Shown here piece after piece: positions 42,390 to 51,377 of a stretch of 64,000 nt of DNA. Made by a program: the position numbers and the translations under genes. Position 1 is the stretch's first letter; each line of letters begins with the position of its first letter. The DNA lies in the NCBI GenBank assembly GCA_964351905.1, contig CAYGPG010000006.1:1-64000 (forward strand), written 5' to 3'. Origin of the DNA: GCA-2708415 sp964351905 (GTDB lineage Bacteria; Pseudomonadota; Alphaproteobacteria; Micavibrionales; Micavibrionaceae). The notes beneath the pieces were generated by a model, which made no database searches, was not told the DNA's origin, and saw only the letters and a program-made list of their open reading frames with translations.

Positions 42390-42433
42390 CACTCCATAAA
42401 TTTTTGGCATCAACTTTTAAGTTGAACGGAGTG
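42390..42433 (+). promoter_or_regulatory. stem that sequesters the ribosome binding site
   Basis: CACTCC (42390-42395) is fully complementary to GGAGTG (42428-42433), which contains the Shine-Dalgarno sequence GGAG of the FAD enzyme. Between them lies the inner hairpin CAACT-TTTA-AGTTG. In this fold translation would be blocked. Confidence 0.55.
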
Positions 42434-42438
42434 TGTGC

Positions 42439-43857
42439 GTGATAAATACAAATTTAGAGAATATAAGACATATTACCATTGTTGGGGGTGGTTTTTCTGG
42501 AGCCTCAATTTTGGCGCAACAAGTAAGAGAAGTTAAAAAACTGATCGAAAATGGTGAGATCACGACGCCTGTAAAAATCACAATCGTCGATCCCTCACAA
42601 TCCATCGGTCCTGGTCACCCCTATAATCCGCCCTTGGACAGTTATTTATTAAACCAACCGGCCTACGCCATGTCACCGTTTCCTGATGAGCCCAATCATT
42701 TTGTGAATTGGTTAGGTGGTAATACACCTGAAATGGCCAACAGCTTTCAACGCAGAAAAGTTTATGGTCAATATTTAGAAGAAATATTCAACGATGCTGT
42801 TAAAACAGCCAAAGATAAAAATTTTCCTGTTGAAATTGAATGGCGTCAAACAACAGTGACGCAAGCAAATTTTGATAATTCTGAATATGTTGTCGTAAAG
42901 GCAGAAGATGGTTCCGAATGGAAAAGTGACTGCGTTATAGTCGCCGATGGGCACCATCAAAACGAACTACTTTCTAAGCTCAAACCTGAATTGCAATATT
43001 TTGATACTGTTCTTGATTGCGAAAGATTTACTGAATTAAAAAAACCTCATAACAAAATTTTAATTGTCGGCTCTGGCCAAGACATGATGGATCGCCTAAG
43101 TGACCTACATCATTGTGGTTATAATGGCATCATTGATATTGTCTCGCGAAATGGAGTCCTACCTTGGGTTTTCAAGCCTTCTTTATATGCACCTGATCGT
43201 GACATTCCGCCCTACAGGCTCGCTCACTTTACATCAAACGCCGTCTTAGCACAGCGTGATTTCGAAGGGCTTAATGCGCTTTGGAATAAGGAATTACTGC
43301 ATGCCATTGATACAGGCTATGGCTATGGTCATGTTTTAGGGGCGTTTTATAATGATGACGCTCTTCAGAATTTAAAACCATTCCATGACAACCCTGGCGC
43401 ATGGCAGAAACAAATAGATTATATTAGTGCTTTCTACGGCAACCCAACCCCTAAAGAACGACATAAATTACTTGAACCATTAATTCAATCAGATCATTTG
43501 CATCAAATTTTTTCCAGTGTGTCTGAAAACCAAGTAAAACAAAACGACGATGGTACTTTTGAGGTAAACTTTGCTGATGGAAGAATAGAAAAATATGATG
43601 CCATTATTAACAGCGCTTCCTGCGCCCGATCATTAATAACACGACAGGGTAATATTCGCTCACCCTTAATAGCTTCTTTCAATGACAAAGGATTAATCAA
43701 GTGGGATCAAAACAACGATGGCATTATTGTTGCAGGCCAACAAATTGATTCCCGCTTATTCTATGCGGGTCCCTATAGTTACCCAGGCAAATGGGGCGTT
43801 GAAACATACCGGGTCGGACACCAAAAAATTGCACAGCAATCACTACAAGCCGCGTAA
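42439..43857 (+). CDS. FAD/NAD(P)-binding oxidoreductase under SAM riboswitch
   Basis: A 472-residue flavoprotein of the FAD/NAD(P)-binding (NAD_binding_9-like) group, related to N-hydroxylating monooxygenases. GTG at 42439 is chosen because GGAG lies seven bases before it; GTG 42433 would be too close. The FAD loop is ITIVGGGFSGASILAQQ near residue 15. A second nucleotide-binding loop KILIVGSGQDMMDRLSD lies mid-protein. GIIVAGQQIDSRLFYAGPYS is near the C-terminus. The cytoplasmic enzyme's substrate is unknown. The SAM-II-like leader and the following AhpD-like gene suggest a redox role linked to methionine or SAM supply. Confidence 0.85.
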   Translation: MINTNLENIRHITIVGGGFSGASILAQQVREVKKLIENGEITTPVKITIVDPSQSIGPGHPYNPPLDSYLLNQPAYAMSPFPDEPNHFVNWLGGNTPEMANSFQRRKVYGQYLEEIFNDAVKTAKDKNFPVEIEWRQTTVTQANFDNSEYVVVKAEDGSEWKSDCVIVADGHHQNELLSKLKPELQYFDTVLDCERFTELKKPHNKILIVGSGQDMMDRLSDLHHCGYNGIIDIVSRNGVLPWVFKPSLYAPDRDIPPYRLAHFTSNAVLAQRDFEGLNALWNKELLHAIDTGYGYGHVLGAFYNDDALQNLKPFHDNPGAWQKQIDYISAFYGNPTPKERHKLLEPLIQSDHLHQIFSSVSENQVKQNDDGTFEVNFADGRIEKYDAIINSASCARSLITRQGNIRSPLIASFNDKGLIKWDQNNDGIIVAGQQIDSRLFYAGPYSYPGKWGVETYRVGHQKIAQQSLQAA

Positions 43858-43890
43858 TAATTTTAATTAAACACAAAGAAGGAGAAAACT

Positions 43891-44247
43891 ATGTCTAAAA
43901 TCGAAAAATTTAATGAAGAGCGTACTGCCTATAACAAGGTTCTCGTAAAATATGCAAACAGAAGCCAGAAAACATTCTATGGCTTAGACGCAAAAACGTA
44001 TGAAGCAGGCGGTGCACTTGATAAAAAACAAAAAGAACTTTTAGGCTTTGTCGCTTCCCTCGTTCTACGCTGTGATGATTGCATCTTATACCACCTGATT
44101 GAATGCCATAAAGCAGGCGTAACTTCCGAAGAACTTACTGAAACAGTATCCATCGGTATGCTCGTTGGTGGTTCAATCACTATCCCTCATATCCGCCGCG
44201 CCATGGATGTTTGGGATAAAGAACTCGCCGACACAGCAGGACAATAA
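43891..44247 (+). CDS. carboxymuconolactone decarboxylase-family / AhpD-like protein
   Basis: A 118-residue all-helical protein. The redox motif RCDDCILYH gives C61, C64 and H68, the CxxC-x3-H arrangement of AhpD, whose cysteines carry electrons from a lipoyl protein to peroxiredoxin. True decarboxylases lack this CxxC. GMLVGGSITIPHIRRAMDVW is the second family helix. AAGGAGAAAACT before ATG is a strong ribosome binding site. It follows the FAD enzyme by 33 bases and precedes a good terminator, so the two genes form a short operon. Confidence 0.92.
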   Translation: MSKIEKFNEERTAYNKVLVKYANRSQKTFYGLDAKTYEAGGALDKKQKELLGFVASLVLRCDDCILYHLIECHKAGVTSEELTETVSIGMLVGGSITIPHIRRAMDVWDKELADTAGQ

Positions 44248-44267
44248 GTCTTGAATTTATAATTCTG

Positions 44268-44296
44268 AAAAGCCGCTTTTCTTAAGGCGGCTTTTT
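44268..44296 (+). terminator. intrinsic terminator after the FAD enzyme / AhpD-like operon
   Basis: GCCGC (44272-44276) pairs with GCGGC (44287-44291), extended by the AAAA before and the TTTTT after. The loop is TTTTCTTAAG. It stands 20 bases after the stop codon and closes the two-gene operon before holA. Confidence 0.85.
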
Positions 44297-44311
44297 CTTT
44301 ATCTTAAATTT

Positions 44312-45331
44312 ATGAAGTTAACATGGAAACAAATTGACCCTTTTTTAAAATCGCCCGATCGAAAGGCGCGGGTGGTTTTGGTTTATGGGCCTGACGATGG
44401 CCTGATGCGCGAACGCGCCAAAACAATTTCCAAACATATCGTTGAAGACCTCGAAGACCCTTTTAATGTCGTCGCCCTTACCACCGAAATTCTTGCCGAA
44501 GACCCCGCGCGCCTGTCGGATGAAGCCAACGCCATGTCCATGATGGGCGGCGGTCGCCTCATCAAAATCAGCAACGGCGCAGATAAATTAACTCCCCTGA
44601 TCAAAACCTACCTCGAAGACCCCTCACAAGAAAATTTAGTCGTGATCGAAGCAGGAGAATTAGGGACCCGCTCTTCCTTGCGTCAACTTTGTGAGAAATC
44701 AAAAAACGCCGCCGCTCTTCCTTGTTATGTTGAGGATGAACGCGGCATGAGCAATCTCGTACGTGAAAGCTTATCAAACGCAGGCTTTCGCATTGATCAT
44801 GATGCCTTACATTATTTCGCCGCCAACATCATGGGGGATCGCGGGCGCGCCCGAAATCAAATTGAAAAGCTCATTACCTTTATGGGCAATGATAAAAACA
44901 AAATGATCACTATGGATGATGTCATGACAAGTTGTGGTGATACAGGCACCGCAACGTTAGACGAGCTTATTTATGCGGTCACGGGAGGAAATGCAAAAAC
45001 CGCGATGGCCGCTTATAATCGTTTAATTGGTGAAGGTGTTGCAGAAATTGTTATTCTTCGTACGTTGCAAAATCATTTTAGAAGGCTTCATTATACACAT
45101 AGTCTTATGAGCCAAGGTAACTCCGTCGATCAAGCCATCAAATCGCTACAGCCCCCTTTGTTTTTTAAATTTGTAACGCCCTTTAAATTACAAATTTCAA
45201 AATGGAAAGGTCAAAAATTAGACAGCGTTATGCGAAAATTAACAGAATTAGAAGCTCAAACAAAAATGACAGGGACACCCGTTCAAACTCTCTGTGCGCA
45301 GGCCATTCTCTCCTTAAGCATGATGCGTTAA
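44312..45331 (+). CDS. holA: DNA polymerase III subunit delta
   Basis: The clamp-loader subunit delta opens the beta clamp. The 339-residue protein shows VVLVYGPDDGLMRERAKTIS, AMSMMGGGRLIKISNGAD (an arginine-containing loop of family type), GDRGRARNQIEKLITFMG, and C-terminal DELIYAVTGGNAKTAMAAYN and ILRTLQNHFRRLH. No Walker motif is present, as expected for delta. The position after lptE is usual for alphaproteobacteria, though here a riboswitch operon separates them. It ends five bases before convergent parB. Confidence 0.92.
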   Translation: MKLTWKQIDPFLKSPDRKARVVLVYGPDDGLMRERAKTISKHIVEDLEDPFNVVALTTEILAEDPARLSDEANAMSMMGGGRLIKISNGADKLTPLIKTYLEDPSQENLVVIEAGELGTRSSLRQLCEKSKNAAALPCYVEDERGMSNLVRESLSNAGFRIDHDALHYFAANIMGDRGRARNQIEKLITFMGNDKNKMITMDDVMTSCGDTGTATLDELIYAVTGGNAKTAMAAYNRLIGEGVAEIVILRTLQNHFRRLHYTHSLMSQGNSVDQAIKSLQPPLFFKFVTPFKLQISKWKGQKLDSVMRKLTELEAQTKMTGTPVQTLCAQAILSLSMMR

Positions 45332-45336
45332 TATTT

Positions 45337-46296
45337 CTAATATTTAGGATTTTGCGCTAGGCGTTGTAAAACATCATCAAGCTGATCTAAATTACTAAAA
45401 TTAATCGTCATCTTGCCTTTATGCATATCTTTCATATCAATTGAAACATTCATGCCCAGTTGAGTAGAAACCTCTTTTTCCAAAGCCAGCGTATCGGCAT
45501 CTTTATCTGAAAAACCAGAATTTGATTTCTTACCATCGCGATGGTGTATCTCGCGCCCCTGCTCTTCTGCTACGAGCAATTCTGTCGCACGTACAGAAAG
45601 TTTTTCACGAATGACTTTATGCGCCAAATATTCTGGGTTTTGAGCTTTTAAAAGAGCGCGCGCATGACCAGTAGTCAGATCATCAGCATCCAACATGAAA
45701 TGAATAACCTCTGGTAATTCCAAAAGACGCATTGTATTTGTCACATAAGATCGGCTTTTTCCGATCGCTTTGGCAATTTCACCGTGACCATGACCAAATT
45801 CCTCGGCTAAACGCTGATATCCACGCGCTTCTTCTAAAGAATTTAAGTCCCTACGCTGTAAATTTTCGACCAAAGCCACCTGAAAGGCTTCATTATCATC
45901 CAAATCTTTTACAACAATTGGCACTTCATGTAATTGCGCCTTTTGCGCCGCACGCCAACGGCGCTCACCGGCAATAATTTCATACATCCCTTTGCGGGTT
46001 TTATCGGGACGCACCAATATTGGCTGCAATAATCCATGCTCAACAATAGATGTTGCTAATTCTGTTAAAGCTTCTTCATCAAAATTTTGGCGTGGTTGCT
46101 TTGGATCGGGGAATATATTTTCAACGCCAATTGTTTTTCTCGAAATATCATTCGACGACGTATTTTCATCATATGTTGGATAAACATCTTCTTCTTCATC
46201 TCCAAAAAGGGCACCTAGGCCACGGCCTAAACCGCGATCTTTTGGGTTTAATATTTCTTCTTGCTCTTCTTGATTAGCGCTTGTTTTTTTAATCAT
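45337..46296 (-). CDS. parB: chromosome-partitioning protein ParB
   Basis: ParB binds parS and uses CTP to spread as a clamp along DNA. The 319-residue protein starts with an acidic linker and GLGRGLGALFGDEEE, the ParA-activating region. The CTPase part shows IFPDPKQPRQNFDEEALTEL, and GERRWRAAQKAQLHEVPIVV is the arginine-rich box. VENLQRRDLNSLEEARGYQR is followed by the helix-turn-helix AKAIGKSRSYVTNTMRLLEL. Four exact parS sites lie 1.3-3.8 kb upstream on the chromosome. It begins three bases after the parA stop. Confidence 0.97.
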   Translation of the reverse strand: MIKKTSANQEEQEEILNPKDRGLGRGLGALFGDEEEDVYPTYDENTSSNDISRKTIGVENIFPDPKQPRQNFDEEALTELATSIVEHGLLQPILVRPDKTRKGMYEIIAGERRWRAAQKAQLHEVPIVVKDLDDNEAFQVALVENLQRRDLNSLEEARGYQRLAEEFGHGHGEIAKAIGKSRSYVTNTMRLLELPEVIHFMLDADDLTTGHARALLKAQNPEYLAHKVIREKLSVRATELLVAEEQGREIHHRDGKKSNSGFSDKDADTLALEKEVSTQLGMNVSIDMKDMHKGKMTINFSNLDQLDDVLQRLAQNPKY

Positions 46297-46299
46297 CGA

Positions 46300-47148
46300 T
46301 TAAGCCACTTCATTATTATTATTTTTAAATAGTTGTTTATTACCACTCAATTGTTTTTCACGTTTCAAAATTTCTTTTGCCAGCGAAATATAAGCACTTG
46401 ATCCAGGGCATTTCATATCATAAACAATAGCCGGTAATCCATATGATGGCGCCTCTGAAAGCCTTACATTCCGTGGGATAACCGTCTTATAGACTGTATC
46501 ACCAAAATATTCGCGCACATCATTTTCTACGGCTTGTGATAAATTATTACGCTTATCATACATTGTTAAAACAACACCATGAATATCAAGATCAGGGTTA
46601 AATGTTTTTTGGACGCGTTCAATTGTTTTAACCAAATGGCTTAACCCCTCAAGGGCATAAAACTCACACTGCAATGGAACAACTATTGAGTCTGATGCGA
46701 CCAATGCGTTTAATGTCAACAGACTTAAGGAAGGTGGGCAATCAATAATGACATAGTCATATTTATTTTGTTGGCCACTACCATTCTTCATAAGGCCTTC
46801 TTTTAATTTAAACTCACGTCTGGGAAGACTAACCAATTCTATTTCTGCGCCTGATAAATGTATTGATGACGGCAAAACATCCAACCCTGGAACTTTTGTT
46901 TTCTTTACTGTCTCTTCAATACTGGCATCATCGAAAATGATATCGTAAGTGCTCGTTCTTAATCCCGCACGTTTAATACCCAACCCCGTACTTGCATTTC
47001 CTTGTGGGTCTAAATCAACCAAAAGCACTTTTTGGCCAATGGCGCTCAATGCAGTTGCAAGGTTTACTGACGTTGTGGTTTTGCCAACACCGCCTTTTTG
47101 ATTGGCTACGGACAGAATTCTGGGTTTTTTGCTTAATGCTTGCGTCAT
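46300..47148 (-). CDS. parA: chromosome-partitioning ATPase ParA
   Basis: ParA forms an ATP-dependent gradient on nucleoid DNA and moves the ParB-parS complex. The deviant Walker A is VANQKGGVGKTTTSVNLATA near the N-terminus. VLLVDLDPQGNASTGLG and YDYVIIDCPPSLSLLTLNA follow. Open frame extends to 47238, but ATG 47148 has AGGA at good distance and gives a normal 282 residues with the Walker loop at about position 15. parB follows after three bases. Confidence 0.97.
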   Translation of the reverse strand: MTQALSKKPRILSVANQKGGVGKTTTSVNLATALSAIGQKVLLVDLDPQGNASTGLGIKRAGLRTSTYDIIFDDASIEETVKKTKVPGLDVLPSSIHLSGAEIELVSLPRREFKLKEGLMKNGSGQQNKYDYVIIDCPPSLSLLTLNALVASDSIVVPLQCEFYALEGLSHLVKTIERVQKTFNPDLDIHGVVLTMYDKRNNLSQAVENDVREYFGDTVYKTVIPRNVRLSEAPSYGLPAIVYDMKCPGSSAYISLAKEILKREKQLSGNKQLFKNNNNEVA

Positions 47149-47318
47149 AATCCCATCCTGTTCTTTATTTATGAATTTTTTTGATTGCTCCATGGCGCTG
47201 TAATTTCCTAAAAAATCTGTAGGGCGCTTTTTAACCATGGTTTATCCTTTAAATATAACTCAAATATACAAAATAGACACGTACAGTCAAGAACAAGATG
47301 ATTATGACATTACTTTAT

Positions 47319-47915
47319 TCACAACCGCGAAATATCTGTAAAAACTATGATTTTTGAACTTTTACTTGTTTTACTTTGATACGTACAGGACTCAAATTTC
47401 CAAGAATTCTCTAATTCTTGAATTTCCTCATCTGCGCGCTCACCCTTCATAAAAACAAGCTGTATTCTAGGGTTTTGCTCAATCCATTTTTTGCAATACT
47501 CAAAAAGTGAACTTAAAGATGCTAGCGCGCGTGCCGTTATAATATCGGGAATTTTATGATCATTTAGATCAATATTTTCAATTCTTTTATTTATGATTTG
47601 AACATCGGTAGATGTTTCACGTGAAACATTTTTTAAAAAACTGCATTTTTTTTGATCTGACTCAATTAAATGCACATCATAATTACTATTTGAAATCGCC
47701 AAAACCAATCCCGGAAACCCTGCGCCCGTTCCAATATCAAACAATATTTGTGGTTTTTCAGGCAAAATGTCCAAAAGTTGCAAAGAATCCTCGAAGTGAC
47801 GCTCCCAGGCATTCTCTAATGTATTATTGCTAATCAGGTTAATTTTAAGCTGCCATTTTTGAAGAAGCGCATGATATATTTTTAATTTCTCTGCTGTCTC
47901 TAACGATACAGACAT
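47319..47915 (-). CDS. rsmG: 16S rRNA 7-methylguanosine methyltransferase
   Basis: RsmG (GidB) methylates guanosine 527 of 16S rRNA with SAM. The 198 residues contain WERHFEDSLQLLDILP, the SAM loop FDIGTGAGFPGLVLAISN, VHLIESDQKKCSFLKNVSRE and DIITARALASLSSLFEYCKK. A parS site at 47613-47628 lies inside the gene and encodes the NVSRET stretch. The start ATG overlaps the last base of the mnmG stop (TAATG), so translation is coupled. Confidence 0.95.
   Translation of the reverse strand: MSVSLETAEKLKIYHALLQKWQLKINLISNNTLENAWERHFEDSLQLLDILPEKPQILFDIGTGAGFPGLVLAISNSNYDVHLIESDQKKCSFLKNVSRETSTDVQIINKRIENIDLNDHKIPDIITARALASLSSLFEYCKKWIEQNPRIQLVFMKGERADEEIQELENSWKFESCTYQSKTSKSSKIIVFTDISRL
47613..47628. 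other. parS site 1 (inside rsmG)
   Basis: Exact 16-base palindrome TGTTTCACGTGAAACA, the ParB binding consensus. It lies in the coding sequence and is translated on the minus strand as part of NVSRET. Confidence 0.95.
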
Positions 47916-49804
47916 TAAGCGGCTCTCTTCTTTACATGGCGTAAAAGGGCAATAACCGCTGCTGGTGTGACGCCCGGAATACGCGATGCGGCACCTAAAG
48001 TCTCTGGACGAACTTGCTCTAATTTTTGCCGAACTTCGTTTGATAATCCGCCAATTTGGCCGTAATCAACAATAGCAGGAATTTTAAGCGCTTCATCCTT
48101 ACGAAAAGCTTCTATTTCTGCCATTTGACGCGCCATAAAGCCAGCATAGAGCGCGTCGATTTCAATTTGCTCTTTAACTTGCTCTGATACATTTGATATC
48201 TCAGGCCAAATTTTTTCAAGATCACCCCATGAAATTTCAGGGTATCGAAGAAGGTCAAAAGCCGTTCTTTGACGCCCATCCTGATTAATATTTAATCCCG
48301 CCTTTTGTAAATCATTTGGTGATGCCTTAAGTGTCTTTACAATTTGGCGTGCATTTTCTAATTTTTTCTTCTTTTCATTCCACAATGTTTCACGTGAAAC
48401 ATCTACACATCCTAATTCGATACCTTTATCTGTTAAACGCTGATCCGCATTGTCAGAGCGTAAAATTAAACGATATTCGGCGCGGCTCGTAAACATTCTG
48501 TAAGGCTCAGGCGCCCCACGAGAAATGAGATCATCAATCAAAACACCAATATAAGCTTCCGCACGGTCCAAGGTAAATCTCTGTGATGTTTCACGTGAAA
48601 CATCTTGTTTAATCGCTTTTGATTGAAGCGCTGCGTTTAAACCAGCCATCAGACCTTGCGCCCCAGCTTCTTCATATCCTGTCGTTCCATTAATTTGACC
48701 TGCTAGGAAAAATCCACCTAAACGTTTGGATTCTAAGGTGTTTTTAAGATCACGCGGATCGCAATAATCATATTCAATCGCATAAGCCCACTCAATAACC
48801 TTTGCATTCTCAAGACCTTTAATGGTCTTAAGCATTTCTGCTTGAACTTCTATTGGGAGGGCATTAGAGATTCCATTGGGATATACCGTATGATCATTAA
48901 GCCCTTCAGGTTCTAAAAATATCTGATGACGATCTTTATCTGCAAAACGGACAACCTTATCTTCAATTGAAGGACAATAACGCGGGCCTTCCCCTTCAAT
49001 CTGGCCAGAATACATTGGCGCACGATGAAGATTATCTTTTATGATCTGATGCGTTTTTTCATTTGTATATGTAATGTGGCAATCAATTTGCGGCACCGTA
49101 ATTTCATCATTTAAATAAGAAAAAGGAATAGGGTTTTCGTCAGGCTTTTGGGACTCCAAGACGTCCCAATCAATAGTGCGTCCATCAAGGCGTGCAGGCG
49201 TTCCTGTTTTTAACCTTTGGAGCGGAAAGCCAAGCTTTTCAAGAGTTAGCGCCAATCCTACTGTTGGCTCTTCCCCTACACGACCAGCTGGAATTTTCTC
49301 ATCCCCACGGTGAATTAACCCTCGTAGAAATGTTCCTGTCGTTAAAACAATTGCCGATGTTTTTAGATCAAAACCTTTGTCTGTTTTAAGACCCTTCACT
49401 TCGCCATCTTCAATAATAAGATCTTCGGCCGAAGCCTCTATCAAATCTAAATTTTGATATTGCTTTAAGGCGGACTGCATCGCTTCTTTATAAAGCTTGC
49501 GGTCTGCTTGTGCGCGTGGTCCACGAACCGCAGGGCCTTTTGATGCATTCAGCATTCTAAATTGAATACCTGCCTGATCAATAACGCGCCCCATTAATCC
49601 ATCAAGCGCATCAATTTCACGCACCAAATGCCCTTTACCCAAACCACCAATGGCAGGATTACAGGACATGGCTCCAATTGTTTCAATTTTATGTGTTACA
49701 AGCGCTGTTTTTACACCCATACGTGCGGCCGCGGCAGCGGCCTCACAGCCAGCGTGACCGCCACCCACAACAATAACGTCATAAAATTCCTGAATATCAG
49801 ACAT
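47915..49804 (-). CDS. mnmG: tRNA uridine-5-carboxymethylaminomethyl modification enzyme MnmG
   Basis: MnmG (GidA) works with MnmE to modify wobble U34 of several tRNAs, using FAD. The 629-residue protein shows YDVIVVGGGHAGCEAAAAAA at the N-terminus, the FAD dinucleotide loop. Other motifs include GAMSCNPAIGGLGKGHLVRE, TGTPARLDGRTIDWDV, GTTGYEEAGAQGLMAGLNAA and RMFTSRAEYRLILRSDNADQ. Two parS sites lie inside and are translated as DVSRET. It is followed with a one-base overlap by rsmG. Confidence 0.97.
   Translation of the reverse strand: MSDIQEFYDVIVVGGGHAGCEAAAAAARMGVKTALVTHKIETIGAMSCNPAIGGLGKGHLVREIDALDGLMGRVIDQAGIQFRMLNASKGPAVRGPRAQADRKLYKEAMQSALKQYQNLDLIEASAEDLIIEDGEVKGLKTDKGFDLKTSAIVLTTGTFLRGLIHRGDEKIPAGRVGEEPTVGLALTLEKLGFPLQRLKTGTPARLDGRTIDWDVLESQKPDENPIPFSYLNDEITVPQIDCHITYTNEKTHQIIKDNLHRAPMYSGQIEGEGPRYCPSIEDKVVRFADKDRHQIFLEPEGLNDHTVYPNGISNALPIEVQAEMLKTIKGLENAKVIEWAYAIEYDYCDPRDLKNTLESKRLGGFFLAGQINGTTGYEEAGAQGLMAGLNAALQSKAIKQDVSRETSQRFTLDRAEAYIGVLIDDLISRGAPEPYRMFTSRAEYRLILRSDNADQRLTDKGIELGCVDVSRETLWNEKKKKLENARQIVKTLKASPNDLQKAGLNINQDGRQRTAFDLLRYPEISWGDLEKIWPEISNVSEQVKEQIEIDALYAGFMARQMAEIEAFRKDEALKIPAIVDYGQIGGLSNEVRQKLEQVRPETLGAASRIPGVTPAAVIALLRHVKKRAA
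48386..48401. other. parS site 2 (inside mnmG)
   Basis: Exact TGTTTCACGTGAAACA. It is translated on the minus strand as part of DVSRETLWN in the C-terminal third of MnmG. Confidence 0.95.
48588..48603. other. parS site 3 (inside mnmG)
   Basis: Exact TGTTTCACGTGAAACA, 187 bases beyond site 2. It is translated as part of QDVSRETSQR. Confidence 0.95.
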
Positions 49805-49866
49805 AATGCGGGTTTATACAGAAAATTCAACCAAAACGCGAGTCAATAATGCCCACAAAGACTTTG

Positions 49867-51255
49867 CTACTTTCCGATACAAAAATCTTTGAAAATCACA
49901 TCTAAAAGATCTTCAACATCAATGCGGCCTGTTATTTTACCAAGCGCATTAATCGCAAAGCGGAGCTCTTGCGCAATAAGTTCAGGCGAAGATTGTTGCA
50001 TAGATAAATCAAGATACTCCAAACATTGCTCTAATTGCTGGCGATGCCGTTGACGAGTTAAATTAGGTGTTTCACGTGAAACATTCATCAATTTCTTAAC
50101 CGTCTGCGCCAATTCCTGAACAAATTCTTCTATACCCTCGCCCGTTTCAATGGAAATAAACATAGGTTCTTTTGAGCCAGAGGGTAATTGAATATGGTCT
50201 TTAGAAGTTAAATCAATTTTATTGATCACAATTATTGAATCTTCATTTACCAAATCTAACGTATTCTGATCTAGCTTTTCCACCGATCCATCAAACATTA
50301 AAATGCGCAAATCCGCTTCTTCTGCTCTTTGAAGGGCGCGCTTGATCCCCTCAGATTCAATGGCTTCTTGCCCCTCATTGCCAATTTGATCAGGGCGCAG
50401 GCCTGCGGTATCCGAAATAATAACAGGATAACCATTAAGGTTTAAATGCGCCTCAATAATATCACGGGTCGTGCCTGCTTGCTCCGATACAATAGCAATA
50501 TCGCGTTGTGCGAGCATGTTTACGAGCGATGATTTCCCTGCATTTGGCGCGCCAATAATGGCTATCTGTAAGCCGTTTCTAAGGCGCTCCCCTTTTCGAC
50601 CATCATTAAGGTGAAGTGAAATCTCATTGGATAATTTTTGAATAGCGGGAAAGGCTTTTTCTGTTTCACTGTCGGGCACATCCTCATCTGGAAAATCAAT
50701 GATCGCCTCAATATAGGCGAGTGATTTTGTGAGCGCTTCGGCCCAACCATTATAAAGTGAAGATAATGCGCCGCCCATTTGGTGAAGGGCTTGTTCTTTT
50801 TGTGCCTTGGTTTCTGCATCAATTAAATCTGCGACAGCTTCAGCCGCGGTTAAGTCCATTTTACCATTTTCAAACGCACGACGGGTAAATTCACCGTAGT
50901 CTGCCATGCGGTGACCGTCAATTTGGCTTAAAACATCCAATATCTCTTCGATCACAGCAGAAGAGCCGTGGCAATGATATTCCATAACGTCTTCGCCCGT
51001 AAAACTGGCTGGAGATTTAAAGCCAACAATCATCGCCTTATCAATTATCTCAACATTAGAGGCCTTTTTTGAAGATGGATTTACCAAAGTCATTAATTTG
51101 GTCGTTCGCGCCTTTGGCAAAGATTGGTCCGGTGTTAAAATATCCAACGATTTCCACGCCAAAGGACCAGAAACACGAATAATAGACACGCCTGCCTTTC
51201 CAGATGCACTGGAGAGAGCATATATCGTATCAATAGCATAGTCATTATTCATCAT
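49867..51255 (-). CDS. mnmE: tRNA modification GTPase MnmE
   Basis: MnmE (TrmE) is the GTP-hydrolysing partner of MnmG. The 462-residue protein has the N-terminal formyl-THF-binding part DTIYALSSASGKAGVSIIRV, the helical DAETKAQKEQALHQMGGALS, and the G domain with IIGAPNAGKSSLVNML (G1), the AGTTRDI switch, DTAGLRPDQIG (G3) and INKIDL (G4). It ends in the conserved cluster CIGK with the catalytic cysteine. parS site 4 lies within and is translated as NVSRET. The gene is 62 bases from mnmG on the same strand. Confidence 0.97.
   Translation of the reverse strand: MMNNDYAIDTIYALSSASGKAGVSIIRVSGPLAWKSLDILTPDQSLPKARTTKLMTLVNPSSKKASNVEIIDKAMIVGFKSPASFTGEDVMEYHCHGSSAVIEEILDVLSQIDGHRMADYGEFTRRAFENGKMDLTAAEAVADLIDAETKAQKEQALHQMGGALSSLYNGWAEALTKSLAYIEAIIDFPDEDVPDSETEKAFPAIQKLSNEISLHLNDGRKGERLRNGLQIAIIGAPNAGKSSLVNMLAQRDIAIVSEQAGTTRDIIEAHLNLNGYPVIISDTAGLRPDQIGNEGQEAIESEGIKRALQRAEEADLRILMFDGSVEKLDQNTLDLVNEDSIIVINKIDLTSKDHIQLPSGSKEPMFISIETGEGIEEFVQELAQTVKKLMNVSRETPNLTRQRHRQQLEQCLEYLDLSMQQSSPELIAQELRFAINALGKITGRIDVEDLLDVIFKDFCIGK
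50068..50083. other. parS site 4 (inside mnmE)
   Basis: Exact TGTTTCACGTGAAACA. It is translated on the minus strand as part of MNVSRETPN between the G domain and the C-terminal helical region. Confidence 0.95.
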
Positions 51256-51377
51256 GCGGCGAATTTATCCCATAGATTGCCCATCCGTAAAGGCAAAAGA
51301 TATTTTGGTAATTTTAAAGGCGCGTGGTAACGTTCACCATAATAAATATAGTAATTGGCGAATACCATATAAATTAA

